A stretch of DNA of 64,000 nt from Morella rubra (taxonomy: Eukaryota; Streptophyta; Magnoliopsida; Fagales; Myricaceae). Shown here one piece after another: positions 23,546 through 38,300 of this stretch (position 1 is the first letter of the stretch; each line of letters opens with the position of its first letter). Under the pieces are notes generated by a model. The model searched no databases, was not told the origin of the DNA, and was given only the letters and a program-made list of their open reading frames with translations. Position numbers and translations under genes: made by a program. Location of the stretch: the NCBI GenBank assembly GCA_003952965.2, contig CM025849.1:8882058-8946057 (forward strand), in the 5' to 3' direction.

Positions 23546-24812
23546 GGGTAGCGGCTTCCCAGGGCCGCTACCCCCTCCTTCTGCCACTGCCCACCACTTT
23601 TTTTCCTTGGGTATTTCTCTCGTCTTCCCCATTTTCTCCCAAAGGTCTTCTTCTTCGCCATTTTTTTCTCTTTCCAGCTACTTAACATCACAATAAACGG
23701 GAAACCTGTTCTGGTCTTCTCGCAAGGTTCTCTCTCTGTGTCCAGGATATGATGGGTGTTTACACCCCTTTTTCAGGTTTAGCAGATCTCATTGGAAAGC
23801 GAGTTGGGAAATTGTTATGGGTTTTTTGGTTGTGACTCTTTCCCTTGACGCTGGTGGAATTGCTGCCCAAAAGTACTGAGCTTGACGACAACTTCACAGT
23901 TCCCTTGACTTGTATGTTGGTGGCCATTCTTATATTCTGATTCCAGGAGTTGGGGAGTACAAAATTGGTGAACAGAGAGAACTATTAGCACTAATATCAT
24001 GTAGAGCTGTACAATCTATATGTGCAAATCAGCCATTATGGTTCAGTTACTAAACACTAGAGAAAAGAACAACGCGACAGCAATTTAGCAACTAAGCATT
24101 TGTATCCGAAGTAGCGGACAAGCTGCAATTGTGACGGTGTTCAGCTCTCATCCCGCGAAAACATATACTCTCTCCTCTAGAACCCTGCTCATCGATGGGG
24201 AAGTGGATGAAGCCATGTGCTATGTTCTATTTTATATCAGTGGGTCGCTTTTTGAGATCTGCAGCAACCAAAGAGGAAGAGAATATAACAAATTCAAGGA
24301 TAAAAGAATGGAAGGATAGAAGATAAAAGAAAACTCAAGAGAATATGAAAAATTCAAGGATAAAAGAGCTGGGGAGGAAATCTGTCCGGACAGGGGAGGA
24401 GAGCAACTGTAGGGATTGGAATGAAAAGGAGAAAAGAATGGGGAAGAAGTGGATTGGAGCCTTCACCAAAGGAGGAAGGGAAAAAAAAACAAAGAGCGGC
24501 AGCAAAGCCAAATCGTCCCAAGCCAATCAGTAGCCAACTCTCCCCATTAAATGAGGTGTATGGATCTTGTCCTTGAATCCGAAAAAATAAATCTGGACCG
24601 TGACTTTGGTTATCTTTGAATATATCTCCTTTGGACTCGAATCTTTTTCTTTTAAATCGTGTCGAGTTGAGTTTAACCGAGTTTGACGAGTTTAATATTT
24701 TAGTAAAAAATAGTGTTCGAACTCGGCACATGAACAACTTATTCATTTACAACCCCACCCCAGTCCCCCCTCCCCTCTTCTCTCGGTTTAGGACATGTTT
24801 GTGTGTTGGCGG

Positions 24813-24843
<31 letters not shown>

Positions 24844-26162
24844 GTTTGCAGATGACTTAAGAAGGCTGACACGTTTATATAGACGTGCATTTATTTGCGG
24901 TATCGATGCGATTATACACCTCCTTCCAAACAAGGCAAGTAATGATGCTGTTTTAATATATGGTCGTCTACAAGTTGAACTTGCAAGAGATGCGGTGGGC
25001 TGCAATTGTGTATAATCAAGGGGTTCCTTACTAAACTCATACGCCGACACCTAATTGACTTTTAATATATATGATAAGCATTTTAAAAACTTGTGCTGGC
25101 CTGTTCCATCCACGTACGTAAAAAATCCAAAAAAAAAATAATAAATAAATCATTTATCGGATATGACAATTAGTTCATTGAAGAACAATAGGAGAGAGAT
25201 GCCCCCGGAGGGGAAGGCATGACAACAAGCTAAGGTAGTTATAGCTTTATTCATCAGTAGTACTACTCCATGTTCAACCACGTTTCTGCACAACCAAACA
25301 GATAGAGAAAAGGAATTTCTACAAGCATTTTACAGCAAACCACAGATATTCTAGAATTCCATTTTTATGCATGGCTTGCTGATCGACCAGTTTAGATTCC
25401 ATGGTATTTCGAAGATAATTTTTTGATCACTGATTATGTGGATGCAGCATATATTTATGTCTCTCTCTCACCCCATCATTATGTTATTTTGTATATCATT
25501 TTATTTGGGCATGTTGTATATGAAGAACGCGTTCTGCTTATGATAAAAGTAATATATTTATATATGTGAAAAATAGAGGAAAAAATTTATTTTTCACTCC
25601 TGAATTTTCAGATCAATGTCACTTTGGTAGTTCTTAACTACAATGTTTATTAAATTGAGTTCTTAAACTACTAAAATTCATCAATGTACGTACTCTGAGT
25701 AAATTCTTTAAATGATATATTTGTTAAATGGGTTATATGACAAGATTTTTATAGTTAGATCTTATACGAGGGTGGATATTCATGCATTTCGATAGCCGGG
25801 AGGTTTAAAGTGATTTTTTTTTTCTCAAACGAGAAGGATTTAAGTTTCTGGTTATGCTTCCAAACAAAAACATGAGAATAAGAAGATAACAAAAATTAGC
25901 TTCAATTGGGTCAATGGTATACAAAATGCTTTGCCCCATTCTCGATTATCGATGATCGATCGTGATCTAACGAGAAATGATACAAAATGCACCACTTGCC
26001 GGCACTACGTAAGACAATAATGTTTCTCCTTCAACTAAAATAAATAATCATTCTAATGGAAGAAGATAAGCTTAATTTTCTATATTAATGGCAGTCATCA
26101 ACGCAAGTAAAATATTCTTGAAATGATTGAAACAAGAAACTACGGAGCAGTATCCCGGCCTC
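23546..26162. other. Intergenic DNA upstream of the + strand peroxidase
   Basis: No supported gene. Pyrimidine-rich DNA at 23575-23680 is followed by AT-rich sequence. A purine-rich stretch at 24260-24500 produces long spurious frames on both strands. A TA dinucleotide tract lies at 24813-24842. The counterpart in the noisy block is about 3600-6400. Confidence 0.5.
24813..24842. repeat. (AT)n microsatellite
   Basis: About 30 bases of alternating A and T, broken once. The homologous place in the noisy block does not preserve it. Confidence 0.9.
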
Positions 26163-26170
26163 TATATAAA
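26163..26170 (+). promoter_or_regulatory. TATA box of the + strand peroxidase
   Basis: TATATAAA lies 63 bases before the ATG at 26233, a suitable distance for a plant promoter with a short leader. No other core signal was identified. Confidence 0.6.
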
Positions 26171-26232
26171 CACAGAGCTCCTAACATTATCTCACAGCAA
26201 TTTGGAATACAAACCTATAGAGCTTAATACTC

Positions 26233-27810
<1,578 letters not shown>

Positions 27811-28179
27811 AACTTTTCCTACAAGAGAAGAGAGAGAGAGAGAAGTTTGCCCTCTGTGCTGTTGACAAACAACGTTGATATCACAATTGTGATAATCTAC
27901 CATATATCTTTTCATGTATTGAGAAAAATAATGAAACTGTACTGCTTGTTTCTAATTTCGGCTAATCATAGTTCCCGGCAATAGTTCTACTTGAGGAAGC
28001 TTGCAGAGTATTTACCCAAAATAACATAAAAGAGTAGCGTGCAGAGTACGAGATTCCCACTCTAGCTCTTATGTTATGATATTTAAACCATATCGATTTA
28101 ACAAATCATCAGCTAAATCAAAAATCAGCAGGGAAACATATATGATCATGTCATGCACTAAAGAGTCTATAAACTATCG
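27811..28179. other. 3' flank of the + strand peroxidase
   Basis: AT-rich 3' region with a GA repeat at 27823-27842. It is homologous to 19301-19500 and 7990-8250. No separate gene is seen. Confidence 0.5.
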
Positions 28180-28351
28180 TGTTTGCACGCCAGAATTTTG
28201 GGAGTTTAAAAATTTTGATTTATGAGAATTGGTGAAAAAGTAAAGCTATAGATGATTAATTTGAATAAATTTTTTTTTAATAAGAAAAGATAATTTGATG
28301 GAAGAAATAAATTATTTTATAGCTATTAGCCAAATATTTGGCATGCAAACA
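28180..28351 (+). mobile_element. MITE with terminal inverted repeats
   Basis: The 172 bp element has matching ends: TGTTTGCACGCCAGAATTTT at the left, and at the right the complement of TGTTTGCATGCCAAATATTT. The inside is AT-rich and non-coding and is shared with 19695-19885 and 34735-34880. A target duplication is not clear. It is absent from the 19.3-19.7 kb copy of the flank, which supports insertion after that duplication. The noisy block keeps a damaged counterpart near 8290-8460. Confidence 0.75.
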
Positions 28352-30618
28352 CTACTGGTGCTTTGACATAATCTGGGGGCTAAGCTGCAGACCTGTTGGC
28401 TAGCTCTGTATAGAAGGACTCCGCGCTTCCTATCAAAATTCTTGAGTTGAATTCATTACTGAAGATAACAGGATCATTAGGAGGCACTAAGTATAAACTG
28501 TTATCTTCAATTTTCTTGTTGCAAACGTTCCGTTAAAATTTAAAAAAAATACAATTTTTACTTACACTATCGTGAGTTTTACATTTTACAACATGAACTA
28601 CCAATTCTAAGTCATTTATCTATAAACTATCTATTCTTAACATATTGTGTCTTTCGCATTGCACACTTCGTCTTAAAAATGGGTTAATTTTTGTATTATT
28701 TAGCTGAAAAAATAGATGTATAGTTTGTTGGTGAAATGTCTTAAAACTGGTAGTTTAGGGTACAAAGTATAAAATTCATGTTAGTTAGCAAGTAAAAAAT
28801 GTATGACAAAGGCTGTCCTAGGGTTTGTATGTACATATGTTCATGTGTCACACTACTGGGAACATGTTTCAGTGACATATTCTGTAATCTTCTAGAGAAA
28901 AGATGAAATTAAAAAGCAAAGAGACTAAAAATATGCAGCCTTGATCATATATACCAAGTCAAAATGAACACCTAATTCAGTGTGGAGTTTAATTTTTGTT
29001 TTTATTGGCCTGATCCTTTGGACAAGAAACTATTTATCAAGGTATCTTAATCAACCGTTTTTAAGTAGAATCCTTTATGCCCCCATTCTAAGCCAAAAGT
29101 TGTACATGTTGGACTCCTAGAATGATCAACTAAAAATTAAGCATATTTCAGCGGTTAGAACTTAGAATTCCTTCAGGACTCAATAACAAAAGGCTAAGGC
29201 CACCTTCTGGTAAGGATCCTAATACGTTTGAGAAGTCAAGGAAACGTGAAGTGAAACGCAAAACAGAGCACTTCTACATAGTCAATGGAACTGGGGTCCA
29301 GGCGCACAAATATATGGTCAAGAAAACATAGTAGGATATATAAAGGCATTATTTGTTGGAGTTTGCGAGATGGAATCTCTCACGAACGAGTAGCAACAAA
29401 AAAAAATTGAGAAGAATGCACGATCTTGGCTGGAATTGAGGCAGAAAAGGTCAATGTGGTTTGCGTAGCCAACAATGCCAACCAGCAGGCAGCAGGCACA
29501 CGAAAACAGGCAGAGATCTAGTCAAATGTTTTGGACAGGGGGTTGGTGTCAATCTGTTCTCTAATTTTAATTCCTTACAGAATTTGGTCAACATATGAAT
29601 AGAATAGGGGAAGAGGCACGAGGTGATTTGACTTTAAAGAACTAAAGCACATGTATCTTCAGAACTCTAAACCAACTAATTAGATTGCTAATTTATATTG
29701 TTAAAGAGTGAAGACCACAAAGGCTAATTGTTAATTATTAATTAAGGTCGACTCATTGACTATTGACATGAGACCAGTACCTGCTTGAAAAGAACTTTTC
29801 AAGGCTTTTCGGGCTGGGCCTGTAATTCTTCTGCTTGCAGGGCCAGGGCTACAAAAAAATAAAAATAGAGGGGGACTATTTTGAAAGTCATGGCCTCTAT
29901 AACTACAAAGGGCTTGTGACGCTGTTGTTTGGTCCATTGGTGGCCAGAGCCTATGTGCTACCTACACCAGGGTAAGATGTGTGAGCCTCTCCACTTGTGT
30001 AAAAATGGGCAGGGCTTTAAATTTGACTTGGATTACAAGATTAGCTGTGCTTGCCGAAATTATGTTTGCAGGCCTTAGAATTGGGGACTGTGATCTTTGT
30101 AATTTTTTTTTTTAACTGTACAATATAATTTGAAAAAAAATAGACATAATATATAGATCTTACATTATTTAATATTATCCATGTAAAATTTTAGATCACA
30201 TGAACTTTACAATGTGGTATATTTGTTGTGTCTATTTTTCTTTGAATTTCATATTATAATTAGGACAGTAATTACAGAGAATATATATCCTTAAATTTGA
30301 GCTACAAGATTGAATTTTGCCTTTTGAGGATGGCTTGGGCCTGCAAGTGTAATGCAATGTTGTTCGGCATGAAAAGCAAATAAATTGTTCTTTTTTATTT
30401 CTAACTTTCTGTTTTGAGATTGGCTTTCAAAACAAAGCTTGATCTTTCACCATTCACACATCACACCCACACTTTCGAAGAACAAAAACTAAGAAAGCAA
30501 CTTACAAATTACAATAACAAGATTGAGGTAGGATATTCTGACCCAATCACTTTATTTGAGCGACTGCATCAATCAAAACAAGGCAAACATTACTAATTGG
30601 TTGATGAGTTGTAAGGGT
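28352..30618. other. Intergenic DNA between the convergent peroxidases
   Basis: No gene supported. To about 28525 it continues the flank shared with 19.5-19.7 kb. 28550-28760 is a low-complexity repeat of the type found near 51250-51550. The rest is AT-rich, with frames at 29731-29937 and 30414-30596 that show no motif. Confidence 0.5.
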
Positions 30619-32651
<2,033 letters not shown>

Positions 32652-32738
32652 ATTTCAAAGAAGATCAGAGACCACAAAAGAAGTACTAGAGCTTGTAAAT
32701 TCCCCTTTTGCCTTTGGAAAGGTATAATGCGTAAAGCT

Positions 32739-32747
32739 GTATTTATG
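32739..32747 (-). promoter_or_regulatory. TATA-like box of the - strand peroxidase
   Basis: On the minus strand, CATAAATAC lies about 90 bases before the ATG at 32651. It is the only TATA-like word at a plausible distance. Confidence 0.45.
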
Positions 32748-32759
32748 GAGCAACTCTTG

Positions 32760-33180
32760 TGCTTATGGCTCTAACTCAAACCCACTTTAAAGATTGAAAA
32801 GGAAAGAAGGCGGCCACTACTTATCCACTAAAATTGAAGAAACCCATTAATTTGTCTTATATTATCCAAACCTACCCATTCTCGCCTCTACCATAAATTT
32901 CTCGCCTCACTGTGCCCGTCTCTGTGTACAAGACACTACTTTGTTTTAGGCCTCCGTAGATCATATTTATCAGGGTATAAAGTTTTAAGACTTTCTTTTT
33001 TTCGTTTTTCTAAGCAACGGTACTTCATTCAAACTTCAAGTCTTCAACTCAAAACAGACTCTCAAGGTTTGAAAAAACCACCGAGTCTTAAGCAAGAAAG
33101 AGCGCAGTAAAATATTAAGTGGAATAACCCCAAAAAAGAGCCTAGAAGCCGCCCACTTAGCCAAGTATCTGTAATGGAAT
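32760..33180. other. Intergenic DNA, no feature seen
   Basis: Moderately AT-rich DNA upstream of the minus-strand peroxidase. No reading frame or repeat is supported. Confidence 0.4.
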
Positions 33181-33184
33181 TAGC

Positions 33185-33710
33185 TTGGATGAAACTTTAG
33201 AAAAGAAGGTAAACCAGCCCTGGCTTTCGGACAATATCGGTAGTGTTTTCAAATTCAAAATATTGGAAAATTTTAAGTCGTTTAATGGCAATTCCATTTA
33301 TCACTTTATTTTGAAAAACCAGATTGGCTTGTTATGCCATAAGTACATCTATATTTTGCTGAGTGGAGTTCTTCTGAAATACAATGGATTTTCTAAAGCC
33401 CATCATTATGAGTGTTATGACTAATTGGATTTGGAAAGTCCAATGGAAAAAAGAAGGTGATTCATTAGCTCGATATTTAGTCTGAATTGGTAAAATGATA
33501 GAATCCACAAAAATTATTCAACATGCTCTGGAAGGAATTCCTGGGGAACCCAATGAGAATTTAGAAATCCATTACTTTGATAGAGAAAGATATCCAGAAT
33601 AAAATGATTTTGAATATAGATTCATTAGTTAAAAAACCTTCTCCTATTTTTGAATTGCCGAAACAAGAACTTTATATGAGAATTGAAGCCCCAAAGGGTG
33701 AATAGAAAAT
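33185..33710 (+). pseudogene. Decayed coding-like stretch of unknown origin
   Basis: A 79-residue frame (33185-33424) is followed, in shifting frames separated by stops, by protein-like text such as WIWKVQWKKEGDSLARYLV and [11 protein letters not shown] near 33430-33600. Codon texture looks like once-translated sequence rather than AT-rich spacer. I do not recognise the family. It could be a retroelement or pararetroviral remnant, but no diagnostic motif is present. Confidence 0.35.
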
Positions 33711-33744
33711 TTTTCTAATAGGGGATTAACCATCCAAATTTTTT

Positions 33745-34020
33745 GAATGCAAACATAAATAACTCAGTATTTTGGTTAAGAAAATAATAATAAAAAAAGC
33801 TTCAAAATCAATTCTCTCAACTATCAAATCATCTCTTTTATTACAATAAACATAAAAAAATTTCACTCAAATCATCTCTCTCTTCATTACTTTTTCACCC
33901 ACTTTCATAAAATTCTACTTTTCACTACTTGTTCTCAAAATTTAATAAAACTTTAATCTAACTCAACTATCACAATATTCCCAAAATTTACAAAAAAGAA
34001 AAAAATGGTTTACAAATAGT
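33745..34020 (-). mobile_element. MITE-like sequence, opposite orientation
   Basis: The reverse complement matches the internal words of the family at 19695 and 28180, for example gtgggtgaaaaagtaatga and gagagatgatttgagtg. No coding capacity. The ends are not resolved, although a gaatgcaaaca word at 33747 recalls the terminal repeat of the 28180 copy. Confidence 0.5.
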
Positions 34021-34734
34021 AGCTACCTAAAGTTTAAGTCGGAAACTTTCACATGTGACTCGTACAATGCACATAATCATCTGCGAACTTTAAAGGTTAA
34101 TGTTGCTCATGTCTCTTGGACTGTGTGATATGCATAATTAATCAAGTGGGAAAACAGAAATGGAAAATAAAGGGCGTGGCGCAGCTTCTAGCTGCTTTGA
34201 CAAATTGGACAGATGAACAGCGTATGAACCAATTTGTCATGAGAATCTAATTAGTTAACTCCACCAAAAGCTGATTCCATTTTCATTGCTTTTACTTTTT
34301 CATCGTTCTTGATTGGAAGCTATCTTTTGGAAATCCCCCAAACTTTAGATCCTTCCTGGCTACTCATGTGAGACAAATATTCAACAGCTTGAAGAGGGCA
34401 CTTGGAAAGAAACACCAACCTTAGAAAAGAAAACGGCCACCAAGTCTAAAAGGTTCAGACTAGCCTTGCTAGAACGGGTTAATCAAGACATATGACGGAG
34501 GATCGGTGGAAAATTTTCTACCTTTGGAACCGCATATTTGAAAACTGGGCCTAATCTAAAGTGAGACCAATTAGAAAGATAAGCATGTCTTACCGGTACC
34601 GATAAGGGTTTACTTTCGTCAATTCAAGCGATTGGTTCAAACGTAGAAAAAAAAAATATATGAAGCGATTGGTTCACGTCTTATCAGTGATATATAATTC
34701 CAGGAGCTGAAAATTTATACCCAACCCACTCGCT
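34021..34734. other. Intergenic DNA, no feature seen
   Basis: No reading frame of interest and no recognisable repeat. Confidence 0.4.
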
Positions 34735-34880
34735 GATGTTTGTGGCACGAGAGTTGGTGACAATATTTAATACAGAGAGATTATTTGAATAAATTTTTTT
34801 ATATTTATTATAATAAAAAAAAATAATTTGATAGAGCAATAGTTATTTTATTAGTCAAAATTTAGACACACAAATGCACT
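34735..34880 (+). mobile_element. MITE-like element
   Basis: About 145 bp beginning tgtttgtggcacga and ending near gacacacaaat. The interior, gagagattatttgaataa followed by a T run and tatatttatt, matches the 28180-28351 family. Confidence 0.5.
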
Positions 34881-35301
34881 TACGGCCACAAACTACAGTA
34901 CATGCAAAATAAATTCATGAATTATTTTTCGCAAACTATAGATCATCTATTTTTCACAAAATGGATGCCGTATAGCCAAATACTTCAGTCCATGCATGTA
35001 GAGTTAATAAATTCATGATTTATTCTGAAATAAGCTTATGACCTACAAAAAAATTAACCATCTGCTTGGAGACAGCTACATCAAGATATACTTGGCACAT
35101 CTATTAATTCTTCTCTGCTATGTCCAGAATTTCATTTAATGTCGCAGTGTACTATCTATCCTGGCTTTTCATCTATTGTCACACCAAACACTTTGTCCTC
35201 AAAACCACAATACGGTTTCCTCTCCCTTTGACAAAGAAAAAAAGAAAGCAGGAAAAAAAGAGAGCCTAACAGGCATCTATTTTGCCATCACCTTGCCACA
35301 T
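34881..35301. other. TIC110 3' flank
   Basis: AT-rich DNA after the TIC110 stop codon on the minus strand, probably containing the 3' untranslated region. No separate gene is supported. Confidence 0.45.
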
Positions 35302-38300
35302 TCAAAACACGAAGTTCTCTTCTTCTGCAGCGACAGAAATTGTTCTATCCCCCATCTCCCGGAGAGCAGCTGCTGTGGAATCATCTATCCCTAACAGATA
35401 CTGTACACGAGAAAGTTTTTCTGGTGTGGGATCACTGTTGAGGTATATCGTAAATAGATCAGCTAGCTCTTCTGGCACCTCCCATGACAGTGGCTTGGAA
35501 GGTACTGCTTTGTCACAAGCCAACAAATCATTGAGGGAAGACACCTGCAACACAAGAAAGAAGCCTTTAAACCTATCCATCCACATTCCAATAATGCAGA
35601 CTAGAATATTACAAGCTCAGTTCAATGCGATAATCAACCACAAGTATCGATACCACATTAAAAGGCCTTACCAATAAGTAAATAATAGGAGGCATAGATT
35701 CATAAAAAGACCAATAAGTAAATAAACAAGTAAATAATGGAAGGCATAAATTCATAAAAATCCATACCGCTCCCTGTCGATTTCTCTGCCTTAGCAGTGA
35801 CACAGCCTGAATTAATGAATTTGATAATCTACTTCGTGCAAGCTCAATAACAACACTTTTTGCCTTGTCAGCATTAATGCTGAGATCTGATGGGATTTTC
35901 TCATAAACTTCTTCCTCATGGAATTCCCCAGTGCCAGATGAGAAAATGTCATCCACTGTTTTCTTGAAGAGGTTCTCCCGCAAGCTCTCAGATATCATGT
36001 TATCCAGTTCAACACCTGCTTCCTTAAGTTCTCTTATCTGCTTTATCGTGAGCCTTCCCTGACCTACAGCTGTTTCAATGGCAGCTGCCATTTTCGTAGT
36101 GGTTATGCTCTTTATAATCTTCTGGGCATACTGTGACTGCAAGCCAACTTTCTTCTGCAACTCATCAAGCTGCTCTATCCTGGCCTTTGTCAACTGTCCA
36201 TCAGCTAAAATCACCTCAGCTTGTTGCTGAAAAGCCTGCTCAGCTAGGCTCCTATGTACTTCCACTATCTCCTTACTACTCAAACCCAGGATCCCACCTA
36301 GCTGATTTAGAAAAACAAATTCTGAATCATCCTTTTTTGTTGTGATCTGAGCCCCAAATGGAATCTTCGTCACTTCACCAGTTAGACAATAGAGCAAATA
36401 TGTCTTGTAGAGGTCAGTCCTATCTCTTTCTGGAAGGTCATCTTGGAGAGTTATCTCTGTCTGGCCAGGCTTACCCAAGTTCAAAGCAAGTTCCTTGTCA
36501 GGTCTTATCTTCCTAAGCGTTTGAATAGATTCCCATTCCTCATCCTCTTCAAATTGTTTTTCCTCAACTTGTTTGGCCTCCTCCTTTACAGGCTCTTTGG
36601 ATGAGGTGTCAGAGGAGTCCCCTTTTATATCTGCCACCAATTCAGTTACAACCAAAGTGTTGAAAGCTATCATCTTCTTAAGTTCTTTTGCAGCTTCAGT
36701 GCGGTTCCCAGTGCCCCGTGCTCGTTTTACATAGTTGATAAAAATCTTTCTGACCTGCATAGAAGTGATTTGAAGAAAAAAGGAAAATTTAAATTCCGAT
36801 TCAAAACCACATGGATGAACCATCAATGCAAAGCACTCAAAGTGGATACTCACCGCCTTGCCAGCGATAGACATAGCAACTTCCCTAGTCAGCCTTAAGC
36901 CATGAGCTGCCTTTCGTACAGATTTCCTGACATCAGCATCATAACCATCAACACCAGATGCAATCGCATCCTTCACAGCCTGGACAAAAATACAGAAATT
37001 ATCAAAACTCAACATATTGGTCAATAAACTGACCATAAAAAATCCAGGCACCCCATTATGCGGTACATTCAAGTTAAATTATGACGATATCAAAGCATCT
37101 GCTCACCCTATGAAAACCAAAAAAGCGTCCAAATACAAACTGATTGTCTACGCAGCAAAAAACTTCCCAAAAATAAACAGATAGCTGCTTTCAATATAAC
37201 CTTATTCCCAAATAACTCCATCTCTAGGTGTTGGGACCACAATCTCTCTTTTCCAACTACAATGAAATTCACGTCTAGTATGTCTTTGAAATGAAATCCT
37301 CCTTTGAAATATGTCAGAAAATTCGTCTCTGGTGCTAGCTAACATATTAACAGCAGAAAATAAACATACAAAACTGAACTTGGATGACCAAATAATTTGA
37401 TTCAGAGAAGGAAGGGACAAACCACTCACTGACAGCAATCTCTAAGCCAGGGGTGGAACAAAAATTAGGTAACCCTTTGGGAGGGACTCAACTACAAAGA
37501 GATTTGGAGCATTTCAATCCATATCCTGGCACTGCTCCTGCTCTAAACAACAACCTGAGGGTACTAATTATTGCCCATCATCAAAACATCAGCTAATTCC
37601 AATACACCCATCAACCTCTATAGTGCTTTCTCTATGTAGAAGAATAAGACTTGGGGATGGAGCTGTGTACCATGAACAAGAAAATCCATGGGTTGTGTGT
37701 TACTTGTTATAATACAACAGAAGCAAAAATAGGGTGTTTCTACGAATTGTGCAAAAAGAAAATAAGTTCAAAATTCAAGATCTAATACATCAAATATTCA
37801 AAATGACTTCAAAATAACAAATTTGGAAAAGCCTACTAATGCTCTGACAACAAGATAGGTTACATGACAAAAGAAGAAAAGGGTTACCTTTTCAAACAAG
37901 CTGCCACAGATATCTGAGTGGGCCGCTTCAACAGTCTGCTGAGGTATGCAGAGCATGACACGTAACTTCAGCAAGGCAGAAACATCAGACTCATCCAGTT
38001 CTCCATCCGCTACGCATTGCTCAAGTTTTTGCCGGTAAATTTCTTAAGATAAAGCACATGTCAGTTATGGATTCGAGTAATTAGCATCCAACTTGTAGGA
38101 CATTAATATAAGGGAGATTAGAGGTGTGTCCTGGCTGAATGATAAGATAGCACCCCACAGAAACAAGACATTTTGGATGAGATTCATCACTGATCTTACC
38201 ACAAGAGCCAATTTTGGAGCATTTCAATCCATATCCTGGCACTGCTCCTGCTCTAAACAACAACCTGAGGGTACCCCATCATGCTAATTCCAATAGTGCT

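Noticed and set aside
24335-24746. Overlapping frames of 62-130 residues on both strands
   Set aside because: Caused by a purine-rich, low-stop stretch; no motif and no splice-linked exon.
24803-25050. Tyr/Ile-rich frames on both strands
   Set aside because: Product of the AT microsatellite.
35176-35677. Plus-strand frames of 72 and 131 residues
   Set aside because: They overlap the last TIC110 exon on the opposite strand and have no family match.
36133-36345. Plus-strand 70-residue frame
   Set aside because: Antisense shadow of the large TIC110 exon 14.
37202-37438. 78-residue minus-strand frame inside a TIC110 intron
   Set aside because: The exons on either side join in phase without it and it has no similarity to TIC110.
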